From assembly GCA_028724885.1 (NCBI GenBank), contig JAQYTJ010000013.1:1-64000 (forward strand): a stretch of 64,000 nucleotides of DNA, written 5' to 3'. Under the pieces are notes generated by a model. It did no database searches, was not told the origin of the DNA, and saw only the letters and a program-made list of their open reading frames with translations. Below are positions 1 to 8,039 of this stretch, one piece after another. Source of the DNA: Bacteroidales bacterium. GTDB taxonomy: Bacteria > Bacteroidota > Bacteroidia > Bacteroidales > UBA932. A program made the translations under genes and the position numbers. Each line of letters opens with the position of its first letter. Position 1 is the stretch's first letter.

Positions 1-1
1 T

Positions 2-304
2 AATGTTGATGTCGGGATGGTTGAGATTATGGAGAGGAATGATGATAGGAAGCAGGTTCGCAAGCGTCTTGAAGTTGATTTTGTTGCTAATCAAGGAAGT
101 AAGCGATATTATATACAGTCTGCATTCCGAATGGAAGATGAAGATAAAGTCATACAAGAGAAGAAATCATTGATTAATGTTCCGGACTCTTTCAAGAAAA
201 TTATCATAGAGAAAGACCTGATTGATTCATACCACGATAATAATGGAATTCTGAGGATAGGTCTATTCGATTTCCTTTTGAATCCGGATAGTCTTGATTT
301 ATGA
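2..304 (+). CDS. DUF4143-type AAA ATPase, C-terminal end (5' truncated by window)
   Basis: The reading frame is open from the first bases of the window, so the gene starts upstream. About 100 residues remain. They match the end of the DUF4143 domain that follows the P-loop domain in a large family of Bacteroidetes ATPases. Recognisable pieces are EVDFVANQGSKRYYIQSAF and the ending GLFDFLLNPDSLDL. These proteins are linked to mobile or accessory regions and have no firmly known substrate. The P-loop half is not visible, so whether the gene is intact cannot be judged. A decayed N-terminal half of the same family lies at about 32.3 kb. Confidence 0.8.
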   Translation, partial: NVDVGMVEIMERNDDRKQVRKRLEVDFVANQGSKRYYIQSAFRMEDEDKVIQEKKSLINVPDSFKKIIIEKDLIDSYHDNNGILRIGLFDFLLNPDSLDL

Positions 305-359
305 GATTCGCCCGGGAAAAACCATGATTTCAATCGTGAGATGAAAGGGCGAATCTCAT
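301..359 (+). terminator. Long inverted repeat overlapping the ATPase stop codon
   Basis: A perfect 13-bp inverted repeat (301-313 with 347-359) begins at the stop codon of the ATPase gene and encloses 33 bases. No T run follows, so intrinsic termination is uncertain. It could instead be an mRNA 3'-end structure or the edge of a mobile segment. Confidence 0.4.
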
Positions 360-513
360 AATCTGTCTAGCCGGACTGGCCCACAATTTTGTGGGCTAAA
401 AACAATGCGCCACGTTCGCAAAAAATAAAGACTTCCGAGCAATCCCTTCGTATACGGAACCGCCGTCTTTGGAGTCCGCTTATTGGTTCCATAGGGAGTA
501 TTGTTTAGTCTGA
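360..513. other. Short intergenic stretch with a small hairpin
   Basis: No gene is visible here. A perfect 7-bp inverted repeat (GCCCACA/TTGTGGGC region, 379-396) is followed by TAAAAAC and may be a weak terminator. The rest shows no recognisable promoter. It separates the ATPase tail from the GC-rich fragment. Confidence 0.4.
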
Positions 514-1110
514 CCGCTCACCAAGGGGCGATACTTCGTGTACGTCCCTGAGAACTGCTCGTTCGTCTCGGGCAGGGCGATCACCCCGTCGGGGTTCTAC
601 CTCAAGGGGTCTTACACGCTCGACGGCGTGAAGAGGACGGTCGACGCCACGACGCTCATCGCCACGGGGGCGAGCGCCACGTCGCCCCTCGTGAGCGGAC
701 AGTGCAGGAGGAACGCCCTCGTCACCGTCAGCCTCTACGACCTCAGCAGCGCGGCGGAGGAGCCGTGGATGGAGGTTGACCCGGCGACGCTGAGGGACAC
801 GATGTACGTCGCCGAGGCCGACTCGACGCTCAGCGTGGTCATCCACAACTACGCCGGGGGCCTGACGGTGGCCTCGTCGGACAACCTCAGGGTGCTCAAC
901 GCCGGTGACGACGACCTCTTCGCCGACAACGGCGACGGCACGGCAACGCTCTTCCTCAGGTACGGGTGCCTGACGGAAGGGGACGGCACGGGTACCGTCA
1001 CCGTCATGAATTCCGGCAAGGCCATCAAGGGCGGGGTCATAACCGTTCGCACGAAGGCCCCGGCGCTGAAGTTCGACGAGACGATTTACGAACTCACCCG
1101 AATCGAATAA
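514..1110 (+). pseudogene. C-terminal fragment of a surface/fimbrillin-like protein, GC-rich
   Basis: The open frame runs from a stop at 511-513 to TAA at 1108-1110 and encodes about 198 residues with no signal peptide. The first residues read TKGRYFVYVPEN, which resembles the middle of DUF4906-like or fimbrillin-like Bacteroidales surface proteins rather than a true N-terminus. The only early start codon is GTG at 538, inside that motif. The fragment is rich in Gly, Ala, Asp, Thr and Val, as expected of a beta-sandwich. Base composition is far more GC-rich than the neighbours, with nearly all third positions G or C, which suggests transfer from another lineage. I read it as a 5'-truncated relic. 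The family assignment is tentative. Confidence 0.5.
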
Positions 1111-1116
1111 TAGGAG

Positions 1117-1392
1117 GTGGGCTGCGTCGCTGCTTGCCATCAGGACATCTCGAAAATCAAGTCATCGGTGGGCAATGACGACTGGCGCAACGGCAATATC
1201 ACCGCCCACCTCGCAATGATTGTCGAGACCTATCGAGACTATGCCCGTAACCTGCTGGATGACCAACCGGCACTGACGATCGAAGACATCGCCGACCGCT
1301 GCGGTTTCGAGCATACACCCAATTTCTATAGTGCCTTCAAGAAGATGTACGGTATCACGCCTATGGATTATCGCAAGGGAATCAGCATTTGA
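1117..1392 (+). pseudogene. AraC-type helix-turn-helix C-terminal fragment
   Basis: About 91 codons start at a GTG preceded by TAGGAGG. The last 45 residues contain the second helix-turn-helix of AraC-family regulators: TIEDIADRCGFEHTPNFYS, then FKKMYGITPMDYRKG. The first helix-turn-helix and any sensor domain are missing, so this is most likely the 3' end of a truncated regulator. It lies directly after the GC-rich fragment and shares some of its GC bias, so both may have come in together. A short translated product cannot be ruled out because of the good ribosome-binding site. Confidence 0.55.
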
Positions 1393-1449
1393 GGCTTTCA
1401 ACAGGACTTAACGGGTGCAAAAAGTCAAAAGATTTTTATTCAATAATAT

Positions 1450-1481
1450 TTTGCGATGTGAATAAAAAATCGCAATTTTGC
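1450..1481 (+). promoter_or_regulatory. Probable Bacteroidetes promoter for tRNA-Val
   Basis: TTTG (1450-1453), a 19-bp spacer, then CAATTTTGC (1473-1481), which matches TAnnTTTGC except at its first base. The predicted start lies only a few bases before the mature tRNA 5' end at 1491. Confidence 0.5.
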
Positions 1482-1490
1482 GAAAGCAAT

Positions 1491-1568
1491 AGGGGCGTAG
1501 CCCAGTTGGTTTAGAGCGCTGCAGTCACATTGCAGAGGTCATCGGTTCGAGGCCGATCGTCCCTACCA
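1491..1568 (+). tRNA. tRNA-Val (CAC)
   Basis: A full cloverleaf can be drawn. The acceptor stem AGGGGCG pairs with CGTCCCT (one G-U pair). The anticodon stem CTGCA/TGCAG encloses the loop GTCACAT, giving anticodon CAC (codon GUG, valine). The T stem is ATCGG/CCGAT around TTCGAGG. The 3' CCA is encoded (1566-1568). The D stem has one mismatch. Confidence 0.9.
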
Positions 1569-1571
1569 AGA

Positions 1572-1608
1572 AACCGGCCATGAAGCGAGAATATCCTCAT
1601 GGCCGGTT
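1572..1608 (+). terminator. Hairpin after tRNA-Val
   Basis: A perfect 12-bp stem (AACCGGCCATGA, 1572-1583, with 1597-1608) and 13-base loop start a few bases after the tRNA. There is no clear T run, so it may act as a processing or stability hairpin rather than a classical terminator. Confidence 0.5.
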
Positions 1609-1626
1609 CTGTCATTGGTTTGATTA

Positions 1627-1657
1627 TTGCAAAATATCTGACGGACAATAAATTTAG
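1627..1657 (+). promoter_or_regulatory. Probable promoter of the DUF4251 gene
   Basis: TTG (1627-1629), a 19-bp spacer and TAAATTTAG (1649-1657), close to TAnnTTTG. The ATG follows six bases later, so the transcript would have almost no leader. Confidence 0.45.
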
Positions 1658-1663
1658 AGCCCT

Positions 1664-2164
1664 ATGAAAACTTTTTCAAGAATATTATTGATTGTCGCCG
1701 CTGCCATGGGACTGGCATCTTGCGCAACTGCACGTCTTACCACCGAAGAGAAGAATAACCTTGCCCAGGCAATTCAAACTGGCATCAGCGAAAAACATTT
1801 CGAGATTAGAATCCGGATGATGAATCCTCAAAGGGGAAGGTCACGCAACGTGGACGGATTCTCGGTGGAAGTCAAAGGGGACACTCTCGTCTCGAATCTG
1901 CCATATTTCGGAGTGGTTCACTCCGTCCCATACGGAGGGGGCAAGGGACTGAATTTCGAATCGAAGATCACCTCATACGAAACGACCCAGGCTAAGCCGG
2001 AATGCACCCACGTAGCAATAAAGTCTCAAAATGAGGAAGACAACTACGTTTACACATTCGACATCTACGCAGACGGCACAGCCTATCTGACTGTCCGCTC
2101 AGATAACAGAGACAGCATCTCGTACACTGGATACGCTTCAGTACTTTCAGAAGACAAGAGATAG
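1664..2164 (+). CDS. DUF4251 domain lipoprotein
   Basis: A 166-residue protein with a lipoprotein signal peptide; the lipobox GLASC puts the acylated cysteine at residue 20. The rest matches the DUF4251 family, small secreted proteins common in Bacteroidales. Visible cues are the basic FEIRIRMMNPQRG segment, a central VKGDTLVSNLPYFG strand and a C-terminal YADGTAYLTV strand. Members are thought to fold as a beta-rich domain, and their function is unknown. It stands alone between tRNA-Val and the convergent Stealth gene, with a near-leaderless promoter. The start is fixed by the signal peptide. Confidence 0.8.
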   Translation: MKTFSRILLIVAAAMGLASCATARLTTEEKNNLAQAIQTGISEKHFEIRIRMMNPQRGRSRNVDGFSVEVKGDTLVSNLPYFGVVHSVPYGGGKGLNFESKITSYETTQAKPECTHVAIKSQNEEDNYVYTFDIYADGTAYLTVRSDNRDSISYTGYASVLSEDKR

Positions 2165-2202
2165 GCGGTCACCATGCTCCTATTCAATGTAGCCTTAGGA
2201 AT

Positions 2203-3078
2203 TTACTTCTCAAACCTTGATTTATTCGGGAGTCGGTTCTCGAACGCATCTAATATTCCAGACTGGTAGGTCTGGAATTTTTTTTCGGACATGCTCACGT
2301 CGTTGATGCACACCAGCTTAGTCCTAGGAGTCATGATGCACCTTCGGACCTTCGACAAAGGCGCAATGGCTAAAGAAATGTGAGTATTTGATAGGCGACG
2401 CGAAATTGCCCTGCCTGAATAATACATGTAGTCCAGATACAGGTACTGGTTCACGTTAAAATCCTCTCGCAATGGAGTGGATATGCTTATAATTTCATCC
2501 TCCGCCTTTGAATACAATTCATCGCATGCACTCTTAAGCATCGGAGAGCAGATGTGCTGCGGCCTGATATAAATCCTGCTTGGCTTCAACCCAAGATACT
2601 TGCGAGCCATGCTGCTGGCATTCTTCGATAGCATCTTGTACAATCCGTTTCCAAATACGAATCTGCTAAACTTCATCGCCCCCTTCCCATCAACGAAGAA
2701 ATCATCAGGACGGCATTCGGCTACCGGGTACATATCATCGTTGAAGTACAAGAACTGCTCGTCAATCCCTTTGATACGATGAATGCCCATTTCTATCGTC
2801 GAAGCATTGAATGTCGGGACGAGTTCAGGCGGAAGAATATCCTTGTGGAAAACTGGTTTCAGTGACTCAGATGCCCAAGACGGCACCTGAGTCGGACCTG
2901 AAACCACCAAATAAACGTTTCGTATGAAAGGCATATAAGTCTCTATGCCTCTCAGAAGATATTTCAGAGTACCCCAGTCACGAAATCTCTTCTTCAGAAT
3001 CGGCTGGTTTGTGACCGCCGCATAGACCTTCTGCCACTGCGGATCATTTCCGTCTACATAGGCTATTACGACATCCAT
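2203..3078 (-). CDS. Stealth-family sugar-phosphate transferase
   Basis: A 291-residue protein carrying the Stealth conserved regions. CR1 is DVVIAYVDGNDPQW at residues 2-15. CR2 includes RDWGTLKYLLRGIETYMPFIRN and continues to FNASTIEMGIHRI and EQFLYFNDDMYP. Stealth proteins transfer hexose-1-phosphate from a nucleotide sugar onto a glycan (capsular polymer, or GlcNAc-1-phosphate in the human homologue GNPTAB). It is cytoplasmic, with no signal peptide or membrane segment. The start lies only 5 bases after the acyl-CoA dehydrogenase gene, so it is probably the last gene of that operon although its job is unrelated. The acceptor is unknown. Confidence 0.85.
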   Translation of the reverse strand: MDVVIAYVDGNDPQWQKVYAAVTNQPILKKRFRDWGTLKYLLRGIETYMPFIRNVYLVVSGPTQVPSWASESLKPVFHKDILPPELVPTFNASTIEMGIHRIKGIDEQFLYFNDDMYPVAECRPDDFFVDGKGAMKFSRFVFGNGLYKMLSKNASSMARKYLGLKPSRIYIRPQHICSPMLKSACDELYSKAEDEIISISTPLREDFNVNQYLYLDYMYYSGRAISRRLSNTHISLAIAPLSKVRRCIMTPRTKLVCINDVSMSEKKFQTYQSGILDAFENRLPNKSRFEK

Positions 3079-3083
3079 GGCTC

Positions 3084-4790
3084 TTATTTCCTGTAATCAG
3101 CGACCTGATCCACAGAGAAATTCTCCACGAACACAGCGTGTTTCGCCACCTCAGCCTCCGCAAGGTTGACGTAAACCCTAGCAGATGAAGAGAAGAGTTC
3201 TGGGGCGCTTGATGCATCTTTGACGAGAAGGCCAGCCATGACGGTCACAGCCGCTATCTCGTACAGATGACGTGCCATGAGGTCGTGATATTCAGGATCC
3301 TGATTTTCTTTAGTAATGTTTACTACGCTCTCCAGCCTGTCGGTCATTTTGGAAACCCTCGCCATCAGAGGCTTCATCTCATCAATGACATCCTCGGCAG
3401 CAAGATCTCTCAATATATTCGTGTAAGTTCCGTTAGTCACATAACGGATGGCTGCCACGACCTGCAGCTGAGTAGTGCCCTCGTAAATCGAAGTGATTCT
3501 AGCATCCCTATACAGCCTCTGGCAGGCATATTCCATCATGAAACCGGAGCCACCATGAACCTGAATGCAGTCATATGTATTCTGGTTGGCATATTCAGAA
3601 TTCATCCCCTTGGAAAGAGGAGTAAATGCGTCAGCCAGACGTGCATAGGCCTTCTGTTCCTTCCTCTCCTCGGGTGTAAGGGTACGGCTCATCGCAATGT
3701 CGTCCAAAGCCTTGTATATGTCCACGTAACGAGCCGTCTGGTACAGCAGAGAGCGACCAGCATCAATCTTAGCCTTCATCGTAGCTAACAAATCGTACAC
3801 GGGCGGCATGTCGATTATTGCCTTGCCGAACTGCTTGCGATCCTTGGCGTATGCCAAAGCCTCTTCATAAGCCTTCTGGCTGAGGCCGATGCTCTGCGCG
3901 CCAATGCCCAGACGGGCACCGTTCATGAGCGACATAACGTATTTTATGAGACCCAGGCGGCGCTCTCCGCACAGCTCGCATTTGGCATTCCTGTAAACTA
4001 GCTCGCAAGTTGGTGAACCATGAATGCCCAGCTTGTTCTCAATGCGACGAACATCAACTCCACCATCTCTCTTATCGTATATGAACATCGAAAGTCCGCG
4101 TCCATCAGTCGAGCCTTCTTCCGAACGAGCAAGAACCAAGTGAATGTCAGCGTCGCCATTAGTAATGAACCTCTTCACGCCGTTCAGCCTCCAGCAATTG
4201 TTTGCATCGTCGAATGTTGCCTTAAGCTGAACCCTCTGCAGATCGGAGCCAGCATCAGGCTCAGTGAGATCCATAGACATAGTCTCGCCTGCGCAGACTC
4301 TAGGAATATATTTCTTTCTTTGCTCATCATTGCCGAATGCGTATAGAGTCTCCACGCAATCCTGCAAAGACCACACGTTGTCAAACCCGGCATCGGCAGT
4401 GGACACCAGCTCAGAAGCCATGGTGTATGCCGTCACGGGCATATTCAGCCCCCCGTAACAGCGAGGCATGGTGACCCCGTTCATTCCAGCTTTTATCATG
4501 GCATCCAGGTTTTCCTGGGTGCCCTTAGCATAAGTTGCGCGGCTGTTCTCGCAATGAGCCTCCTCGATGTCTACGCTCTCGGCATTGGCATCGATCACGT
4601 CAGCGGCTATCTGGCCTACGACTTCAAGGATCTTATCGTAAGAATCCAGTGCGTCCTCGTAGTCCTGCGGGGAGTAATCGAACTTGCCCTTGTCGGCGTA
4701 GCCGCGTTCTTTCAGGAAGCATATTCTCTCCATGAGGGGATTCCTCAGATGGAATCTCAATTCATCATTATCTGTATAAAAATTAGCCAT
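3084..4790 (-). CDS. Acyl-CoA dehydrogenase, long form with C-terminal extension
   Basis: A 568-residue flavoprotein of the acyl-CoA dehydrogenase superfamily. It would oxidise an acyl-CoA to the enoyl-CoA, or run in reverse, using FAD and passing electrons through the adjacent ETF. Visible motifs are MDLTEPDAGSD (about 173-183), RFITNGD (207-213), the FAD-binding VHGGSGFMMEYACQRLYRDA stretch (411-430) and RITSIYEGTTQ, with the probable catalytic glutamate at 437. A helical C-terminal extension (about 455-568) makes it longer than the usual 380 residues, as in the roughly 590-residue forms of the family. It follows etfA by 8 bases in an etfB-etfA-acyl-CoA dehydrogenase operon. The substrate (butyryl-, glutaryl- or branched-chain CoA) cannot be read from the sequence. 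Confidence 0.88.
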   Translation of the reverse strand: MANFYTDNDELRFHLRNPLMERICFLKERGYADKGKFDYSPQDYEDALDSYDKILEVVGQIAADVIDANAESVDIEEAHCENSRATYAKGTQENLDAMIKAGMNGVTMPRCYGGLNMPVTAYTMASELVSTADAGFDNVWSLQDCVETLYAFGNDEQRKKYIPRVCAGETMSMDLTEPDAGSDLQRVQLKATFDDANNCWRLNGVKRFITNGDADIHLVLARSEEGSTDGRGLSMFIYDKRDGGVDVRRIENKLGIHGSPTCELVYRNAKCELCGERRLGLIKYVMSLMNGARLGIGAQSIGLSQKAYEEALAYAKDRKQFGKAIIDMPPVYDLLATMKAKIDAGRSLLYQTARYVDIYKALDDIAMSRTLTPEERKEQKAYARLADAFTPLSKGMNSEYANQNTYDCIQVHGGSGFMMEYACQRLYRDARITSIYEGTTQLQVVAAIRYVTNGTYTNILRDLAAEDVIDEMKPLMARVSKMTDRLESVVNITKENQDPEYHDLMARHLYEIAAVTVMAGLLVKDASSAPELFSSSARVYVNLAEAEVAKHAVFVENFSVDQVADYRK

Positions 4791-4798
4791 CTCGAATT

Positions 4799-5818
4799 CT
4801 ATTTACTGTGAGCTTTGTAATATTTAATCATCTTAGGAACCACGTCTTCAACCTTACCCACGACCACGTAGTCAGCAATCGCATTGATCGGTGCATCCGG
4901 ATCGGTGTTAATCGAGATAATGATCTTGCTCTCCTGCATACCGGCAAGATGCTGAATCTGCCCGCTGATTCCGCAAGCTATGTAAAGCTTTGGACGGACA
5001 GTGACCCCTGTCTGGCCCACCTGACGGTCATGCTCCACGAAACCTGCATCAACAGCAGCTCGACTTGCGCCAACCTCGGCGTGAAGTTCGCGAGCCAGCT
5101 CGAAAAGCATGTCGAAACCTTCCTTGCTGCCCGCTCCGTAACCGCCGGCAACCACGATGGACGCATTCTTAAGATTATTCTTCGATTTCTGAATATGCCT
5201 GTCAATGACTTTGACTATATATTCAGCGTCAGGGACATATTCATTGACATCATGTCTCACGACCGTACCTTTATAGTCAGGATCGAGTATTTCTTTCTTC
5301 ATTACGCCCTCGCGCACTGTCGCCATCTGAGGCCTGTGCTCTGGATTCACGATGGTAGCGATGATGTTCCCTCCGAAAGCAGGACGAATCTGATAGAGCA
5401 GATCCTTGTAAGATTTTCCTGTCTTAGGGTCATCGTGATCACCGATTTCCAACGATGTGCAATCTGCGGTTAGCCCACTCTTCAACGCTGAAGACACCCT
5501 AGGACCCAGGTCGCGGCCTACGACCGTTGCGCCCATAAGGCAGACCTGCGGTTTCTCTTTTTTGAATAGCCCGACTAGCACAGCTGCATGTGGCTGGGTC
5601 GTGTATGGAGAGAGCCTTGGATCGTCGAAAATGTGCAGCACGTCAACTCCGTAAGGCGTAACCTGGCGTTCAATGCCATCCAACTTGCTTCCAATCGCAA
5701 TCGCTTCGAGTTTTACGCCGAGCCTGTCGGCGAGCTTACGTCCTTTCGTCAGAAGTTCGAGGCTGACGTCAGCTACGCTCTGGCCTTCTATTTCAAGATA
5801 TACGAATATGTTATTCAT
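4799..5818 (-). CDS. etfA: Electron transfer flavoprotein alpha subunit
   Basis: A 339-residue protein with an N-terminal ETF alpha/beta domain and the C-terminal FAD-binding domain. The FAD site includes VVAGGYGAGSKEGF, GASRAAVDAGF and RQVGQTGVTVRPKLYIACGISGQIQH (about 254-291), the hallmark of EtfA. It forms a heterodimer with the etfB product just upstream (4-base gap) and shuttles electrons between the acyl-CoA dehydrogenase and the respiratory or fermentative chain in the cytoplasm. It has no N-terminal ferredoxin-like domain. Whether this ETF bifurcates electrons is not evident. Confidence 0.93.
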   Translation of the reverse strand: MNNIFVYLEIEGQSVADVSLELLTKGRKLADRLGVKLEAIAIGSKLDGIERQVTPYGVDVLHIFDDPRLSPYTTQPHAAVLVGLFKKEKPQVCLMGATVVGRDLGPRVSSALKSGLTADCTSLEIGDHDDPKTGKSYKDLLYQIRPAFGGNIIATIVNPEHRPQMATVREGVMKKEILDPDYKGTVVRHDVNEYVPDAEYIVKVIDRHIQKSKNNLKNASIVVAGGYGAGSKEGFDMLFELARELHAEVGASRAAVDAGFVEHDRQVGQTGVTVRPKLYIACGISGQIQHLAGMQESKIIISINTDPDAPINAIADYVVVGKVEDVVPKMIKYYKAHSK

Positions 5819-5822
5819 GGCT

Positions 5823-6716
5823 CTATCCTATGGTGTGATTTGACAATAATTCAACTACAAGCCCCTCCACATCGTTGTCGGAGCCAGTCATGCGCTTGCT
5901 ATCCTTAGTTTGGAAGGAAATGCTGATGACAGCCTTGACCTTGGTCGGAGATCCAGCCAGACCGCACTGAGAAAAGTCTGCATCTACATCAGAAGCACTC
6001 AATTCCTTAATATTCAGATATGGGCGTGTCTCGTAGAGATCGGAATAAGGAAGCACGCCTCCGTCTTTTGTGATGGCAGCCTTCTCCTGAACTCCGAGGG
6101 CTCTCTTGTATTTCTGCACCAGCTTGGCATTGCGAGGCCGGCAAGGAGCAGCGCTGCCGTTAACCGTAACCACGAGAGGGTACGGCGATTCAACGGTCTC
6201 CACTCCTCCATCGATATGACGCTCGATTGTTACCTTCCGAGCCTTTTCGCTCAGATTGAGGATTTCCTCTGCATAAGTGACCTGCGGAAGACCCAGCTTT
6301 TCAGCAACCTGGGGGCCTACCTGTGCGGTATCCCCATCAATCGCCTGACGGCCACCGATTATCAAGTCGAAAGGTCCTATTTTTCTAATGGCAGTCGCAA
6401 TGGCATACGAAGTCGCAAGCGTGTCTGCCCCAGCGAAAGCTCGGTCGGTGAGCAGATAACCTTCGTCAGCACCTCGATAAAGACCCTCGCGTATGATTTC
6501 AGCCGCACGGCCAGGACCCATCGTAAGCATGGTTACAGTCGTTCCGGGGAACCGATCTTTCAGGCGTAGAGCCTGCTCAAGGGCATTAAGATCTTCCGGA
6601 TTGAAGATGGCTGGAAGGGCGGCGCGATTAATCGTGCCGTCCTCTTTCATGGCATCCTTCCCCACGTTACGCGTGTCCGGAACCTGCTTTGCCAATACTG
6701 CAATTTTCAAACTCAT
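5823..6716 (-). CDS. etfB: Electron transfer flavoprotein beta subunit
   Basis: A 297-residue first gene of the operon. Family signatures are the opening KIAVLAKQVPDT, the central IIGGRQAIDGDTAQVGPQVAEKLG nucleotide-binding region (about 119-142) and ESPYPLVVTVNG. It binds AMP, or a second FAD in bifurcating forms, and pairs with EtfA. The start at 6716 gives the conserved N-terminus. A -7 element lies about 30 bases upstream on this strand, facing the divergent lactonase gene. Confidence 0.93.
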   Translation of the reverse strand: MSLKIAVLAKQVPDTRNVGKDAMKEDGTINRAALPAIFNPEDLNALEQALRLKDRFPGTTVTMLTMGPGRAAEIIREGLYRGADEGYLLTDRAFAGADTLATSYAIATAIRKIGPFDLIIGGRQAIDGDTAQVGPQVAEKLGLPQVTYAEEILNLSEKARKVTIERHIDGGVETVESPYPLVVTVNGSAAPCRPRNAKLVQKYKRALGVQEKAAITKDGGVLPYSDLYETRPYLNIKELSASDVDADFSQCGLAGSPTKVKAVISISFQTKDSKRMTGSDNDVEGLVVELLSNHTIG

Positions 6717-6744
6717 CTTTAATTAAAATATTGGTTTATGAAAC

Positions 6745-6753
6745 GCAAATTTA
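6745..6753 (-). promoter_or_regulatory. -7 promoter element for etfB operon
   Basis: Read on the minus strand this is TAAATTTGC, a perfect match to the Bacteroidetes -7 consensus. No TTTG is found at the expected -33 position. Confidence 0.45.
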
Positions 6754-6822
6754 ACTAAAATTCCGAAATAAGAATAAGACATATTCCTTGAGGAAAAATC
6801 ATCCTGCTATGGGAATAAATAT

Positions 6823-6831
6823 TAAATTTGC
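6823..6831 (+). promoter_or_regulatory. -7 promoter element for the lactonase gene
   Basis: TAAATTTGC ends five bases before the ATG at 6837, so the mRNA would start at or next to the start codon. No clear -33 element is present. Confidence 0.45.
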
Positions 6832-6836
6832 CTGTC

Positions 6837-7928
6837 ATGAGAAATTTCAGGAACATTTTTTTTGCTAGTTTCATTTTTTTGCTTGCCGCGTGCAGCCGGA
6901 AAGCAGATTTTGTCACGATGCTAATCGGTACTTACTCCACTGCGGAAAGCAACGGCATTTATGCCTATCGCTTTGATCAAGAGAACTGCCTGACAGACTC
7001 TTCATTCGTTGGGCACGCTGAGTTACCAGAGGCATCTTATATCACTGTCAATCAAGCAACAGAGGCCATCTATGCAGTCAGCGAATTGGACTCTGCGAAA
7101 TCTTTCGTTTCAGCCCTTTCCTTCGACAAGGGAAATCTAAGCTTTAAGAATATGGGAAGGGCTGCAACTGAAGGCTCACCTTGCTACGTTTCCACCAATG
7201 GAGAGGTCGTAGTAACGGCAAATTATGGCGGAGGCTCGCTCTCTGTGTTCAGGATAGGCGACGATGGGACGCTCTACGACACAATTCCCCACCAGCATAT
7301 TATCGGGCACGCAGGAGGGCCTGACGGCAGCAGGCAGGGGCAGCCGCACGTTCATTGCGCCATATTCACTCCAGACGGCAAGTATCTGCTGGCAAGCGAC
7401 TTCAGCGCCGACGCAATCCTGTCTTTTAAAGTGGAGAAAGACAGTCTCATTGAATATGCTACAACAAAACTTAACCCCGATTACGGTCCCCGCCACATAA
7501 TATTCAAAGGCAGCGACAGAGCCTATGTCATTGGCGAATTGTCAGGTGACATAACCGTCTGCGAATATTCCGAAGGCATCCTTATCCCTATCCAAGTGAT
7601 AGACAACGATCCGGCGCAAGCCCGTGGCAGCGCAGACATCAGGATAACCCCAGACGGAAGATTCCTCTATGCCAGCAACAGGCTAAAGAATGACGGAGTG
7701 GGAATATATCGGATCGAGCCTGACGGCAAGCTTTCTTCCGCAGGCTACCAGCTTACTGGAATACACCCTCGTAACATCTGCATCACGCCGAATGGAAAAT
7801 TCCTGATCGTCGCCTGCAGGGATTCCAACCTTATTGAGACATACGAGATAAACCAAAAGACAGGAAAACTGACGAAAAAAGGTCGTGGAATACATGTCCC
7901 TCGCCCCGTCTGCATAGTATTTTGCTGA
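6837..7928 (+). CDS. Lactonase-family (6-phosphogluconolactonase-like) beta-propeller lipoprotein
   Basis: The ATG at 6837 gives a 363-residue protein with a lipoprotein signal (FLLAACSRK, cysteine at residue 19). I prefer it to an in-frame TTG at 6828, which lies inside the -7 element. The mature part is a seven-bladed propeller of the lactonase family, with repeated blades such as LIGTYSTAESNGIYAYRF, GQPHVHCAIFTPDGKYL, RGSADIRITPDGRFLYASNR and HPRNICITPNGKFLIVAC. Cytoplasmic relatives hydrolyse 6-phosphogluconolactone; secreted Bacteroidales members probably act on another lactone or bind a ligand. It stands alone, divergent from the etf operon. Confidence 0.85.
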   Translation: MRNFRNIFFASFIFLLAACSRKADFVTMLIGTYSTAESNGIYAYRFDQENCLTDSSFVGHAELPEASYITVNQATEAIYAVSELDSAKSFVSALSFDKGNLSFKNMGRAATEGSPCYVSTNGEVVVTANYGGGSLSVFRIGDDGTLYDTIPHQHIIGHAGGPDGSRQGQPHVHCAIFTPDGKYLLASDFSADAILSFKVEKDSLIEYATTKLNPDYGPRHIIFKGSDRAYVIGELSGDITVCEYSEGILIPIQVIDNDPAQARGSADIRITPDGRFLYASNRLKNDGVGIYRIEPDGKLSSAGYQLTGIHPRNICITPNGKFLIVACRDSNLIETYEINQKTGKLTKKGRGIHVPRPVCIVFC

Positions 7929-7943
7929 CAAAAGTCCAGCAGG

Positions 7944-8039
7944 CTACACCCAAGAAGCAGGCATCTTCATCATGAAGCGCACGATGCATAGGAGGTCGCG
8001 TGCTGTGCCGAAATCGACTGTCTCATCGTCCGTGGTCAC
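7944..8039 (-). CDS. Possible 31-residue small ORF overlapping the deacylase stop
   Basis: On the minus strand a GTG (8039-8037) overlaps the TGA stop of the YbaK-type gene in a GTGA arrangement and opens a 31-codon frame ending with TAG at 7944. The peptide has an acidic start (TTDDETVDFGT) and a hydrophobic, methionine-rich second half (LLCIVRFMMKMPASWV). The stop-start overlap suggests translational coupling, but a short frame like this can occur by chance. No family is recognised. Confidence 0.25.
   Translation of the reverse strand: MTTDDETVDFGTARDLLCIVRFMMKMPASWV

Noticed and set aside
2..304. Toxin-antitoxin or defence gene
   Set aside because: Only the C-terminal part of a DUF4143 ATPase is present and no partner gene follows, so no system can be claimed.
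505..1140. A 211-codon antisense frame opposite the GC-rich fragment
   Set aside because: It is rich in Arg, Val, Pro and Gly, as expected for the reverse of a high-GC coding sequence, and has no recognisable domain or ribosome-binding site.
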